64,000 nucleotides of DNA, taken from Sphingobacteriales bacterium (GTDB lineage: Bacteria; Bacteroidota; Bacteroidia; Chitinophagales; UBA2359). Below are positions 16,378 through 26,014 of the stretch, in pieces. The position numbers and the translations under genes were made by a program. The notes beneath the pieces are model-generated. The model had not been told where the DNA came from. It saw only the letters and a program-made list of their open reading frames with translations, and searched no databases. The stretch spans positions 1,178,001 through 1,242,000 of the forward strand of contig JADJJT010000002.1 in the NCBI GenBank assembly GCA_016706405.1. The letters run 5' to 3'. Position 1 is the first letter of the stretch. Every line of letters starts with the position of its first letter.

Positions 16378-19215
16378 ATGAAAAAAAAATACACTTTTAT
16401 TTTAACGCTGCTTTTAGCTGTTTTAGCTTCGGTTAGCTTGTACGCCGAACCCGACCCCTGCGAAAACTTTGGCGCAGCATTTACCTACGAAGCGGTTGAT
16501 TTGAATGTTCAGTTCAAAAATAAATCGACCGGCGATTATAAAGGCATTCATTGGGATTTTGGCGATGGCCTTACTTCTAAAGATGAAAATCCTTTACATG
16601 TCTATAAAAATGCCGGAAAATACAAAATTTGCTTAACCATTGAAAGCGAGTTTTGCTATAGCGTAACCTGCAAAACTGTCGAGATTGGCGATGGTTTACC
16701 CCCTACCTGCCTTGCCTCATTTACCTACACCCTTAAAGATGGCTTTTTGATTGCCGATGGCAGTGCCTCAACCCCGCTCGACCAAATTACAAAATGGTCG
16801 TGGTTTTTAGATGACAAATTAGTTAGCGAAAAAGGCCCCAAATTTGAAAAAGACGGCCTAAGCAAAGGCGAACACAAACTTTGCTTGGTAATAGAAACCA
16901 AAGATGACTGTAAGTCTTATTACTGCAAATATTTTGTAGTTGATGGCGAAAAGGATTGTAGTGCTATGTTTACCTATTTTGTTGATGGCTTAACCGTAAA
17001 ACTAAACGGCGAAAAATCAACCCCCCTCGATAAAATTACCAAATGGGAATGGTGGGTTGGCGGTGTACTAAAAAGCGATGACGGCCCCGATACGTTTATT
17101 ACTTTCGATGAGCCAGGCGAAAAAAAGATATGTTTAGTAATAACAACCGATGAGGAATGTACTGCCGAATATTGCCAAGTGGTTAAAGTTGGCGAAGGCG
17201 GCGACAAGTGCAACGCTTTATTTACCTACACCCTTAAAGATGGCTTTTTGATTGCCGATGGCAGCACCTCAACACCACTCGACCAAATTACAAATTGGTG
17301 GTGGTATTTAGACGGCAAATTAATTAGCGAAAAAGGCCCAATCATTGAAGAAGACGGCTTAACAAGCGGCGAACATAAACTATGTTTACTAATAAAAACC
17401 AAAGATGGCTGCAAATCTGATTACTGCCAAACCTTTGTAGTTGAAGGCGGCAGCGAGTGCGAGGCCATGTTTACCTATTTTGTTGATGGCTTAACCGTAA
17501 AACTAAACGGCGAAAAATCAACCCCCCTCGATAAAATTACCAAATGGGAATGGTGGGTAAAAGGAGAATTAAAAAGCGATGATGGCCCCGATACGTTTAT
17601 TACCTTCGATGCGCCGGGCGAATACAAGATATGTTTGGTCATCTTTACATCCGATGGATGTGCAATCGAATATTGCCAAGTGGTTAAAGTTGGCGAAGGC
17701 GGCGACAAGTGCAACGCTTTATTTACCTACACCCTTAAAGATGGCTTTTTGATTGCCGATGGTAGCACCTCAACACCACTCGACCAAATTACAAATTGGT
17801 GGTGGTATTTAGACGGCAAATTAATTAGCGAAAAAGGCCCAATCATTGAAGAAGACGGCTTAACAAGCGGCGAACATAAACTATGTTTGCTCATAAAAAC
17901 CAAAGATGGCTGCAAATCTGATTACTGCCAAACCTTTGTAGTTGAAGGCGGCAGCGAGTGCGAGGCCATGTTTACCTATACCGTTGATGGCTTAACCTTG
18001 AAACTAAACGGCGAAAAATCAACCCCACTCGATAAAATTACAGAATGGAAATGGTGGGTAAATGGGGTTGTAACAAAAGATGGCGGCCCATTAAATAGCA
18101 TTACTTTTATTGAACCAGGTACTTACGAAGTATGTTTGTCTATAGCTACATCTACAGAATGTGAAGATGAGTATTGCAAAACTGTTGTTATCGAAACGCC
18201 ACCAACCTGCGACGCCGCTTTCACGGCAACAGTTGATGGCAATATGGTTTACGTTGATGGCAGCGCTTCAACAGGCGATGGCGGAATTGTAGGCTGGACA
18301 TGGAAAATTAAAGGAAAAGTAATGAGCACCGATGGCCCAACTGCTAATTTTGAAGTTGGTGAACCCGGAGAATACAAACTTTGCCTAATTATTGAAGCTG
18401 CCGACGGCTGCAAATCTGATGTTTGCCAAACTATCATTATTGGCGGTGGCTTAAAATGCGAAGCATTCTATACCTACGAAATAAACGACTTTAGTTTAAT
18501 GGTAGATGGCTCGGATTCATATAGTAGCGCTGACATTACCGGATGGAAATGGTATATTAACGAAGATTTAGTAAGCGAAAAAGGTCCAACCGAAACTTTG
18601 GTGGTGCCCGACCCCGGCGTTTATTTTGTTTGCCTTAAAATATTTACTTCTGATGGTTGCGTGGACGCTTTCTGCAAAGAAATTGAAGTAACAAAACCTT
18701 GTCCGGAAGTTAAATTTAATGTTGTTCCGGATGAAGATAACCCTCTTATCATCCATTTTGAAAATGAAACCGAAGGCGGCGTTACTTTCCATTGGGATTT
18801 TGGCGATGATACCGAACCCAGCACCGATTTAAACCCAACCCACGAATTTGACGAGCCCGACACCTATGTTATTTGTTTAACAGTGGTAAACGAGTTTGGC
18901 TGCGAAGAAGAAGTGTGTATTGAATTGAGCGTAGGTGGAAACCCGCCAGCAAAAAAAGATGGCTTGCAAATAAAACCTAATTTTGGCAACGCCGGAAACA
19001 TTAGCTTTTGGGTAAACAGTAATTCGGCACAAAAAGCGCAAGTAAATATTACCTCGCAAGTTGGGCAGTTTTCAAGCAATTTTAGCAGGCAACTTACAAA
19101 AGGCCAAAACCAATTTGTTGTTGACCTAAGTAAACTTGCCCCAGGCGTGTATATTGTTACCACCACTTTTGATAGCGGCGTAGTATCTTACGATAAGTTA
19201 GTTATTTCAGAATAA
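16378..19215 (+). CDS. Secreted multi-PKD protein with T9SS sorting domain
   Basis: The 945-residue protein has a signal peptide (LTLLLAVLASVSLYAE) and ten consecutive PKD-like modules of about 83 residues. Only the first and last carry the classic WDFGDG/WDFGDD motif. Modules 2-9 have degenerate cores such as WWWYLDGK or WEWWVGGV. Modules alternate two sequence types (FTYTLKDGFLIADGS and FTYFVDGLTVKLNGEKS), forming a 167-residue (501-bp) double unit repeated nearly identically. Each module holds paired cysteines (KLCL...CKSDYC) that may form disulfides. The C-terminus (about 870-945) is a T9SS type A-like sorting domain (LAPGVYIVTTTF). A structural or adhesive surface role is inferred. Confidence 0.88.
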   Translation: MKKKYTFILTLLLAVLASVSLYAEPDPCENFGAAFTYEAVDLNVQFKNKSTGDYKGIHWDFGDGLTSKDENPLHVYKNAGKYKICLTIESEFCYSVTCKTVEIGDGLPPTCLASFTYTLKDGFLIADGSASTPLDQITKWSWFLDDKLVSEKGPKFEKDGLSKGEHKLCLVIETKDDCKSYYCKYFVVDGEKDCSAMFTYFVDGLTVKLNGEKSTPLDKITKWEWWVGGVLKSDDGPDTFITFDEPGEKKICLVITTDEECTAEYCQVVKVGEGGDKCNALFTYTLKDGFLIADGSTSTPLDQITNWWWYLDGKLISEKGPIIEEDGLTSGEHKLCLLIKTKDGCKSDYCQTFVVEGGSECEAMFTYFVDGLTVKLNGEKSTPLDKITKWEWWVKGELKSDDGPDTFITFDAPGEYKICLVIFTSDGCAIEYCQVVKVGEGGDKCNALFTYTLKDGFLIADGSTSTPLDQITNWWWYLDGKLISEKGPIIEEDGLTSGEHKLCLLIKTKDGCKSDYCQTFVVEGGSECEAMFTYTVDGLTLKLNGEKSTPLDKITEWKWWVNGVVTKDGGPLNSITFIEPGTYEVCLSIATSTECEDEYCKTVVIETPPTCDAAFTATVDGNMVYVDGSASTGDGGIVGWTWKIKGKVMSTDGPTANFEVGEPGEYKLCLIIEAADGCKSDVCQTIIIGGGLKCEAFYTYEINDFSLMVDGSDSYSSADITGWKWYINEDLVSEKGPTETLVVPDPGVYFVCLKIFTSDGCVDAFCKEIEVTKPCPEVKFNVVPDEDNPLIIHFENETEGGVTFHWDFGDDTEPSTDLNPTHEFDEPDTYVICLTVVNEFGCEEEVCIELSVGGNPPAKKDGLQIKPNFGNAGNISFWVNSNSAQKAQVNITSQVGQFSSNFSRQLTKGQNQFVVDLSKLAPGVYIVTTTFDSGVVSYDKLVISE
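16970..17972 (+). repeat. 501-bp tandem repeat inside the PKD gene
   Basis: The stretch beginning at 16970 recurs at 17471 with a period of exactly 501 bases (167 codons), and a third, diverged unit begins at about 17972. The segments 17215-17465 and 17716-17966 differ at only a few bases. Each unit encodes two PKD-like modules, so copy number can change in frame by recombination. Confidence 0.85.
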
Positions 19216-19283
19216 ATTTGAATACTGCAATTAGCTAATATAAGTAAAACGTTTCTAACAGAGCTTATCATTAACTAATCAAA

Positions 19284-19325
19284 CAAAATCCGGATTTTGT
19301 AGGACGCAAAATCCGGATTTTGTTT
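19284..19325 (+). terminator. Intrinsic terminator built on AATCCGGATT
   Basis: AAAATCCGGATTTTG pairs with CAAAATCCGGATTTT around a loop of about 7 bases, giving a 15-bp stem, 70 bases after the PKD protein stop. The TCCGGA core again lies inside both arms. Confidence 0.75.
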
Positions 19326-19388
19326 ATTTTCAAAAAGGTATTAATATTGAATCAACTGCGTAATCAATATTTTGCTTAACGATATAAT

Positions 19389-19853
19389 TTACTCACCACT
19401 TGCGGCATCCACAACATCTTTTACTTCTTTAAAAAACTTTTCGGCATTATTCTTTTTTTCGCCTAAGCAGTCGTTTATTTGCGAGCGGGTATTGGCAATA
19501 CTTTTTGTAAGCTCGCGCGCTAATTTGGTTTTGTTGTTGGTTTCTAAGGCTGTAATTTCGTTGGCATTATAGCGCAAGCGCAAATCTTTATAAATAGGTA
19601 TTATCCAGCATTTACAATCCATATCGTTAATTTGGTCGGCGGCTTGGCATTTCTGGTATTTTGCCGATATATCAAGTAGTTTTCCCGTTGGGTTTTCAAT
19701 AAAATTACCAAGCCCGCCATTGCTTATCCACCAAAAGGCCAACAGTGCAATGACCCCAATAAAAATAAACTTAAAAATGGTACGCATCATGCGCCAAACC
19801 AATAAGGCAATAATAACAACGGCGGCAACGGTTAATATAGTGGTAGTAGTCAT
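19389..19853 (-). CDS. Hypothetical membrane protein
   Basis: The 154-residue protein has two N-terminal membrane helices (ILTVAAVVIIALLVWRMM and FIFIGVIALLAFWWI). A soluble tail follows with cysteines at KCQAAD, DCKCWIIP and NDCLGEKK and helical character. The tail would lie outside or inside the membrane depending on topology. The gene faces away from fmt and sits alone on the minus strand. I recognise no family. Confidence 0.6.
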   Translation of the reverse strand: MTTTTILTVAAVVIIALLVWRMMRTIFKFIFIGVIALLAFWWISNGGLGNFIENPTGKLLDISAKYQKCQAADQINDMDCKCWIIPIYKDLRLRYNANEITALETNNKTKLARELTKSIANTRSQINDCLGEKKNNAEKFFKEVKDVVDAASGE

Positions 19854-19929
19854 AATGTATTGAGCGTTTTTTTAAGTAAAGTTGGTGTTTAAAAACTAAA
19901 CACAAAACCTCTGAACCCCCAAAATTAGG

Positions 19930-19937
19930 TATTTTTG
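19930..19937 (+). promoter_or_regulatory. Candidate -7 element (TATTTTTG) of fmt
   Basis: TATTTTTG lies 49 bases before the fmt start codon and equals the -7 box of the GEVED genes. No strong -33 box was found at the expected distance. Confidence 0.45.
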
Positions 19938-19985
19938 TGCTAAATTTATTCAAACAAATTTAAACACCTACCTAACCTAAGTATT

Positions 19986-20918
19986 TTGCGCCTAATTTTT
20001 ATGGGAACGCCGCTATTTGCCGTGCCCGCCCTCGAAGCCTTAATAGCCAATAAAATTAATGTTGTTGCCGTTGTTACTGCCCCCGATAAACCTGCTGGCC
20101 GAGGGCATAAATTGCAGGCCTCTCCGGTAAAAATGGCCGCTTTAGCTCACCATTTACCTGTTTTGCAGCCCATAAAACTCCGCGACCCGCAATTTCTAAC
20201 CGAATTAGCTGCCTTTAACGCCGATTTACAAGTGGTAGTAGCTTTCCGGATGTTGCCACAAGCGGTTTTTGCCATGCCTAAATACGGGAGTATTAATTTA
20301 CACGCTTCGCTGTTGCCGCAATATCGCGGGGCAGCACCAATTAACTGGGCAATTATTAACGGCGAAACTGAAACCGGATTAACTACTTTTTTTATTGAGC
20401 AAGAAATTGATACCGGCTCACTTATTTTTCAGGCTAAATTACCAATCTTTCCGGATGAAAATGCCGGCCATCTCCACGACCGGATGATGCAGTTAGGAGC
20501 CGATTTATTGGTAAAAACAGTGCAGGCTATTATATCCGGAAAATACCCCAATGAACCTCAGCATCCCCAAGGGCAAATTAAACTTGCTCCTAAAATATTT
20601 ACCGATACCTGCCGCATTAATTTTAATCAGCCAGCACAGGCAGTATATAATTTTATACGCGGCCTAAGCCCCTATCCGGGTGCATTTACCCATTTAAACG
20701 GCGAAGTTTGCAAAATATTTGCAGCCAGCTTGAGTGAGCGCAATTTTAATGCCCCACCTGGCACAATATATATAAATGATGCTAAAACAAGTTTACAAGT
20801 TGCCACCGCTTTGGGGTGGTTAAACCTCCACGAAATACAAATGCCAGGCAAAGCCCGCATAAGCCCCGAAGCGTTTTTGCGTGGATACAGGCAGCCTTTA
20901 ACTCATTTTGATTTATAA
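19986..20918 (+). CDS. fmt: Methionyl-tRNA formyltransferase
   Basis: Fmt formylates initiator Met-tRNA using 10-formyl-THF. The start is a TTG at 19986: it yields MRLIFMGTPLFAVPALEAL, which is the conserved N-terminus, whereas the next ATG (20001) would cut into the Rossmann strand. The catalytic region is intact, with SINLHASLLPQYRGAAPINW supplying the Asn and His and EIDTGSLIF the Asp. The C-terminal tRNA-binding domain (about 205-310) follows. The 310-residue length is normal. The usual neighbour def is absent. Confidence 0.95.
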   Translation: MRLIFMGTPLFAVPALEALIANKINVVAVVTAPDKPAGRGHKLQASPVKMAALAHHLPVLQPIKLRDPQFLTELAAFNADLQVVVAFRMLPQAVFAMPKYGSINLHASLLPQYRGAAPINWAIINGETETGLTTFFIEQEIDTGSLIFQAKLPIFPDENAGHLHDRMMQLGADLLVKTVQAIISGKYPNEPQHPQGQIKLAPKIFTDTCRINFNQPAQAVYNFIRGLSPYPGAFTHLNGEVCKIFAASLSERNFNAPPGTIYINDAKTSLQVATALGWLNLHEIQMPGKARISPEAFLRGYRQPLTHFDL

Positions 20919-20970
20919 TTACAAAACACAATATTACCTTGTTGTGGTAACCCAGCCTTTGGTAACAGAT

Positions 20971-21015
20971 ACCCCTGCAAAAAGAATATTTTTTTTGCAG
21001 GGGGATTTTTTTTCT
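20971..21015 (+). terminator. Intrinsic terminator of fmt
   Basis: CCCCTGCAAAAA pairs with TTTTTGCAGGGG around an A/T-rich loop and is followed by a T run at about 21005-21012. Confidence 0.85.
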
Positions 21016-21102
21016 TTTTCATCCGGAAAAAACAAGATTAGCGTGAATAAAACCTTGTAAAGCCCATAACCCGTTTAAGAAGTGGTATTGCCATTTTTGC
21101 CG

Positions 21103-21110
21103 TATCTTTG
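21103..21110 (+). promoter_or_regulatory. Candidate -7 element (TATCTTTG) of cysS
   Basis: TATCTTTG fits TAnnTTTG and lies 32 bases before the cysS start codon. This is close enough for a short leader. Confidence 0.4.
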
Positions 21111-21141
21111 CAGCTTGTTTTTTTATTTTCATAAAATATGT

Positions 21142-22676
21142 ATGCGCAATACTGAACTTACTATTTACAACACCTTATCCGGACAAAAAGAGAAGTTTGC
21201 CCCTTTAAAAGCGGGATTTGTGGGCATGTACGTGTGTGGCCCTACAGTTTACAATTATGTTCATTTGGGTAATTGCCGAACCTTTGTATTTTTTGACGTA
21301 CTGTATCGTTACCTAAAACATATCGGTTACAAAGTGCGTTTTGTGCGCAATATTACCGATGTTGGCCACCTTGAAAACGAGGCTGCCGACTCAGGCGAGG
21401 ATAGAATTGGCAAAAAGCCCGCCTAGAGCAATTAGAGCCGATGGAAGTGGTGCAAAAATACAGCAACAATTTTCCATGATGTAATGGATTTGCTAAACGT
21501 AAGCCGGCCAAGCATTGAGCCAACAGCATCGGGGCATATACCCGAGCAATTGCCATGGTACAACAAATAATTGATAACGGTTTTGCCTACGAAGCTAAAG
21601 GCTCGGTGTATTTTGATGTGCCAAAATATGCCGAATATTTAAAAAGTCATCCGGATAAACCCATGTACGGCCAATTATCGGGAAAAATTTTAGAAGATTT
21701 AATTGCCGGCTCTCGCGATTTAGACGGTCAAGACGATAAAAAATCGCCGACAGATTTTGCTATCTGGATAAAACAGCCCGTTGAACATATTATGCGTTGG
21801 AAATCGCCTTGGGGCGAAGGCACCCCCGGATGGCATTTGGAATGCTCGGTAATGAGTCAAAAATATTTAGGCGAGGTTTTCGATATACATGGCGGCGGAA
21901 TGGATTTAAAATTTCCGCATCACGAGGCCGAAATAGCGCAAAGCATTGGCTGCTGTGGCAATAGCCGGTACAATATTGGATGCACTCGAATATGCTGACG
22001 GTTAATGGCACAAAATGAGCAAGTCGTTGGGCAACTCTTTTTTACCTGCCGAACTATTTGCCGGCGACCATCCAGGTGTTAGAGCAAGCCTACTCGCCCA
22101 TGACTTTGCGCTGCTTTTTTTATGACGGCGCACTACCGCAGCACGGTCGATTTTACCAATAAAGGTTTGCAAGATGCCGAAAAAGGCTACAAACGCTTAA
22201 TGGAAAGCCTCCGATTGTTAGACGGCTTAAAACACCCGGGAAACGAAATTGCCACCAATATTGAAGCCGATTTGGCCGCCCGCCAAATTTGTGCCGATTG
22301 CTACACCCATATTAACGACGATTTTAATACCGCTCGCGTACTTGCCGATTTGTACGAAATAGCCAGGATTATAAATCGCCTTCACAACCAACAACTGCCC
22401 CTTGATGCCTTAGCACAAAACACTTTTGAAGAGCTGGCCAATACTTACCGCGCTTTTTTGTTGGATGTGTTGGGTTTAAAAGATGAAACAGCCGCAGCAT
22501 CGACATCGTCAAAAAATGCCAGCCTAACCAATGGCCTTATGGATTTGGTGCTGCAAATTAGAGCCGAAGCGCGCGCGCGCAAAGATTGGGCAACCAGCGA
22601 TATTATTCGCAATAAACTTGCCGAATTGCAAATTACGGTTAAAGATGGCAAAGATGGTACAACTTGGACAAGTTAG
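21142..22676 (+). pseudogene. cysS: Cysteinyl-tRNA synthetase, interrupted by about seven indels
   Basis: The whole CysRS is present but split over several frames. MRNTELTIYNTL to YVCGPTVYNYVHLGNCR (HIGH-like HLGN) reads from 21142 to 21415. Restoring one base at AAAAAGCCC near 21417 gives the expected ARLEQLEPMEVVQKY. An extra or missing base near 21475 and another near 21547 precede MVQQIIDNGFAYEAKGSVYF (21555). The frame then runs through GTPGWHLECSVMSQ and FDIHGGGMDLKFPHHEAEIA to about 21950. Shifts follow near 21970, 22014 (KMSKS region, ACAAAATGAGC lacking an A), 22070 and 22120. The C-terminal domain reads from 22122 to 22676. Residues between the indels are well conserved and no in-frame nonsense substitutions were seen. 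Because cysS is normally essential, assembly error is at least as likely as true decay. Confidence 0.85.
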
Positions 22677-22722
22677 TTAGTTCATTCATTAATTTATCCG
22701 GAATTAATTAATTGACATTATT

Positions 22723-22905
22723 TTATTTATCTATATAAACGTCAATTTCGCTGCCTACACAATATCCGGTAAATGTACCCAGCCCGTTTTTTACATTATG
22801 TTTTATATTAACGGGGGCTCCCATAGGGCCATTTGAATTGGCACTATACTCGAGCGTATTTAGAAAGAGGTAATTAGCATAATCAATGGTATCTTTAACA
22901 CCCAA
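22723..22905 (-). pseudogene. C-terminal fragment, possibly of a DUF4249-type lipoprotein
   Basis: Sixty residues on the minus strand end in GPMGAPVNIKHNVKNGLGTF and TGYCVGSEIDVYIDK. The pattern P-x-x-x-N-V-x-x-G-x-G-x-F-x-G-Y is reminiscent of the extreme C-terminus of DUF4249-type Bacteroidota lipoproteins. The frame begins abruptly where another fragment, on the opposite strand, starts at about 22912, so this looks like a broken gene end rather than a small gene. The family assignment is tentative. Confidence 0.35.
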
Positions 22906-22911
22906 GGGCGA

Positions 22912-23043
22912 TTGGTAAAAACCGTTCCTTTGTCCGGATTTGAAACAACCACTTTTACCGCCGCCAACCTAATATCCGGAATATACTACTGCCGTTTACG
23001 CAAGCATCCGGAGATAGAAGGCGTTAAAATGGTGGTGTGGTAA
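22912..23043 (+). pseudogene. Orphan T9SS type A sorting-domain fragment
   Basis: Forty-three codons on the plus strand encode the end of a T9SS sorting domain (VPLSGFETTTFTAANLISGI, YYCRLRKH, GVKMVVW then stop). This is the usual pattern of a hydrophobic strand, LxSGIYYxRL and a final VKxVV. No start codon or upstream passenger remains. It faces the minus-strand fragment at 22723-22905, so two unrelated gene ends have been joined here. It is too short for a functional product. Confidence 0.6.
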
Positions 23044-23137
23044 AAATCAAGCTAATCATTCAAACACAAAAATCACAGTTCAAGACAATTGAACTCCATG
23101 TTTTTAGGAAACGATAGTATAAACAAAGATGAAATTC

Positions 23138-24427
23138 TTATTTTTGGGACTGTGAATTAAAAACAATTTTTGTATTTTGTTGGGTTCTACCATTTGTAGC
23201 TTGCAGCAAATACAAACCTTGCCCAAACGGACTTAAATTTACAGTTGTTTGGCCGGATGGTAAATGGTTATTCAAAATACAGCGGCCGGCTACATCTGTA
23301 ATTAACACTTGAACTGGCTGACTTGCCTCTAAGTACAACTGCCCGCCCACTATTTGGGTTTGAATAATGGATTGGTTAGTTAGATTGTTAAGCCCCGTTG
23401 CCTCTATAACAACCGTTTTAGTAATTGTTGATTTAATAGTTTTTGCGGCATTATAGGCAGTTAGCGAAATATCGTAAACGCCGGGTTGCTTGTAAGTGTA
23501 ACTTATTGCATCGGCTAAGGAAGACTGGTTACCATCGCCAAAGTCCCATAAATAATGAATACCATATTTGGTTTTGTTGGTTAAATTAACTTTTAAATCG
23601 TTTTGTTTGAGGGTAAAATTGGCGTTCAAATATTCGGTATTTGATTTGCAAAGACTTTCAGAGCTTAAAAAAACCCCCGAATCCAAAACACTATCGCCTG
23701 CATCGGCTACGGCAATTTTGATGGTATAGGTTTGCATAGGTGTTACGGCAGCCTTAGCTGTTAATACTACCGTATAGCCATCGTATTGTAAATTTTCCAC
23801 ATCGGGACCAGTTTCATTATTTACATAATAAGCACTATTATCTACCGAATTAACGTTGTTAATGCTAACAGGTATGATAGTGTCCGGAATTAAAGCAATA
23901 TTGGTAATTTCATCATATTCGCCGCCCTGAATAAAAAAGGCAAAAATATCATTGAAAGCAGAACCTACATATTCAATGTATTCTTCCGATCCAAAAACGT
24001 ACTCAAAAACAATAGTATCTTTTTCCGGAACAATGTCCATTGTTAAAACTGTGGCATCCCAAGTAGAATATCCTGGTATTAAATTGTCTAAATCATAGTC
24101 TCCATCCGCTAAATAAGCAGCACTACAAGTTTCGCTGTTAGAATTATTTGGGCCTAATGCTCCGTTAATACAACCGTTTGCAAGTATAATACCCGCATCT
24201 AAACCCATATAGGTTGCCGAGGCATCGAAAAAACCAATGCTGGGGGTATTTACGCTAATATCGCCTACAAAACTAATATTGTTAAAACTTACACAACCAT
24301 CCGAAAAAAAGTCTTCGACCATTGTTTCAATGGGGTACGAGCCATCTACAACCAATTGCGCATTTAATTTGGGGTGTAGGGCAATGAAGCAAAAAGCAAA
24401 AATTAAAATAGTATAAACTTTTTTCAT
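23138..24427 (-). CDS. Choice-of-anchor L domain protein with PKD and T9SS sorting domain
   Basis: The 429-residue protein has a signal peptide (ILIFAFCFIALHPKLNAQ). A choice-of-anchor L domain spans about residues 30-270, recognised by VFEYVFGSEEYIEYVGSAFN, DIFAFFIQG and the closing KIAVADAGDSVLDSGVFLSS. A PKD domain follows at about 275-345 (YLWDFGDGNQSS). The last 75 residues are a T9SS type A-type sorting domain (LITDVAGRCILN, FGQGLYLLQATN). It is expected at the cell surface or in the medium. A binding or adhesion role is inferred from the domain set. An AT-rich gap of 180 bases separates it from the amylase gene. Confidence 0.85.
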   Translation of the reverse strand: MKKVYTILIFAFCFIALHPKLNAQLVVDGSYPIETMVEDFFSDGCVSFNNISFVGDISVNTPSIGFFDASATYMGLDAGIILANGCINGALGPNNSNSETCSAAYLADGDYDLDNLIPGYSTWDATVLTMDIVPEKDTIVFEYVFGSEEYIEYVGSAFNDIFAFFIQGGEYDEITNIALIPDTIIPVSINNVNSVDNSAYYVNNETGPDVENLQYDGYTVVLTAKAAVTPMQTYTIKIAVADAGDSVLDSGVFLSSESLCKSNTEYLNANFTLKQNDLKVNLTNKTKYGIHYLWDFGDGNQSSLADAISYTYKQPGVYDISLTAYNAAKTIKSTITKTVVIEATGLNNLTNQSIIQTQIVGGQLYLEASQPVQVLITDVAGRCILNNHLPSGQTTVNLSPFGQGLYLLQATNGRTQQNTKIVFNSQSQK

Positions 24428-24607
24428 ATTTATTTAATATTAAACAAACAATTTAAAACGAAGCAAATGTTAGCTACGAAATTACAACAAATATACTTTT
24501 CAAAGGCAAAAATAATAATTTGCCCGGCCTGATTTTTAAGGAAACGACCTAATGCCGACAATAAAGATATAGTTCTTTTCTTTCAATCCGGATGAATGAA
24601 ACCATTT

Positions 24608-26014
24608 TTATTTTGAAACCAAAAACACTCTATGTTCCCAAGGCGTTAAATTAAGCGGAATTTTACTTGCGGCAGATAATTTTTTGTTTGCAAACACTTC
24701 AATTAAATCTCCGGTAACATTACCTACTTCAAGGGTGGCAACAGCGGGCTTATCAGATAAGTTAAACACAACAATTATTTGATTATTATCTTTAGCACGC
24801 GAAAAAGCCAGCACTTGGGTATCTACGCCCGTTTTTAAGCGGGTGTAATTGCCACCAAAACTGCCATTATGTAGGGCGGGCATTTGTAATTTCATCCGGT
24901 TTAGTTGCGTGTAAAAATTAGCTAAGGGGTAGGGTTTTGATGGCCAAACAATGGCATCTTTCTCAAAAAATTGCAATTTCTTTTTATTGGCGGCCTCTTG
25001 TCCTGAATATATTAAAGGCATTCCGGGCAAAAAATACGTTAAAGCGGCAAAAGCTTCGGCGCCCGCACCTAAGCACCCATACTCGGTATCTTTCCACGAA
25101 TTTTCGTCGTGGTTCGAGGTAAAATACATCCGGTAATTACTTGGGTGGTAGTTGTCGGCATATTTTTCAATAACCGAATCAATATCGGCAACCGTTTTTT
25201 TACCTTGCGCCACTTCGTTCCATACATGGTGCATTTCCCAGCTATACGTCATGTCAAAATATTGGTGCATTTCGGGTTTTTCGGCTTCGGCAAGCATAAA
25301 AATATCCGGTTTTTGTTGCCGCAACGCTGTTGTTGCCTCTTTCCAAAAATCGGGGGGCACCATTTCGGCTACGTCGCACCTAAAGCCGTCAATATTTGTT
25401 TCGCGCAGCCAAAACTGCATGGCTTCAATCATGGCTTTCCGCAAATTGGGGTTATCAAAGTTTAAATCTATAACGTCACTCCAGTCATCAACGGGCGGTT
25501 TAAACTTGCCTTTTTCGTTTTTGGTATAAAAGTCGGGGTTTGTTGTTGTCCAAACATTATCCCAACTTGTATGGTTTGCTACCCAGTCAATAATTACAAA
25601 CATACGCATTTTGTGGGCTTTTTCAACTAAGCGTTTAAAATCGTCGAGCGTGCCATACTCGGGGGCTACGGCTTGGTAATCTTTAACCGAGTAATAGCTG
25701 CCCATTTTCCCTTTTCGGTTTTTTTGGCCAATTGGGTGGATGGGCATAAACCACAAAATACCTACACCCATTTCTTGCAGGCGGGGCAGCTCTTGTTCAA
25801 AGGCGGCAAAAGTACCCGCTTTGGTATATTGCCTTAGATTTACTTCGTAAATATTTAAGTTTTTACTCCACTCAGGGGGCGCAGTCGCAAAAGTTTTGGC
25901 GTGCTGGGCTTTTTCGGCTTCGGTAGGTGCAGGTAGGGCTTGCTGTTTAGGCTCGTTGGCACAACCCGTTAGCATTAAAATAAAAAGAGCAGCTAAGGTT
26001 AAACTTCGAAACAT
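24608..26014 (-). CDS. Alpha-amylase family (GH13) lipoprotein
   Basis: From the ATG at 26014 the protein begins MFRSLTLAALFILMLTGC, a lipoprotein signal with Cys at 18. The 36 codons upstream are rejected because they precede the signal. The catalytic TIM barrel shows the GH13 regions: MFVIIDWVANHTS, DGFRCDVAEMVP (nucleophile Asp), FMLAEAEKP (acid/base Glu) and FTSNHDENSW (third Asp). A C-terminal beta domain (VDTQVLAFSRAKDNNQIIVV) completes it. Likely it hydrolyses or rearranges alpha-1,4 glucans in the periplasm or at the outer membrane. It is not part of a visible SusCD locus. Confidence 0.9.
   Translation of the reverse strand: MFRSLTLAALFILMLTGCANEPKQQALPAPTEAEKAQHAKTFATAPPEWSKNLNIYEVNLRQYTKAGTFAAFEQELPRLQEMGVGILWFMPIHPIGQKNRKGKMGSYYSVKDYQAVAPEYGTLDDFKRLVEKAHKMRMFVIIDWVANHTSWDNVWTTTNPDFYTKNEKGKFKPPVDDWSDVIDLNFDNPNLRKAMIEAMQFWLRETNIDGFRCDVAEMVPPDFWKEATTALRQQKPDIFMLAEAEKPEMHQYFDMTYSWEMHHVWNEVAQGKKTVADIDSVIEKYADNYHPSNYRMYFTSNHDENSWKDTEYGCLGAGAEAFAALTYFLPGMPLIYSGQEAANKKKLQFFEKDAIVWPSKPYPLANFYTQLNRMKLQMPALHNGSFGGNYTRLKTGVDTQVLAFSRAKDNNQIIVVFNLSDKPAVATLEVGNVTGDLIEVFANKKLSAASKIPLNLTPWEHRVFLVSK

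Noticed and set aside
16974..17915. Four regularly spaced antisense frames in the PKD gene
   Set aside because: Their 501-base periodicity simply mirrors the repeated sense coding sequence.
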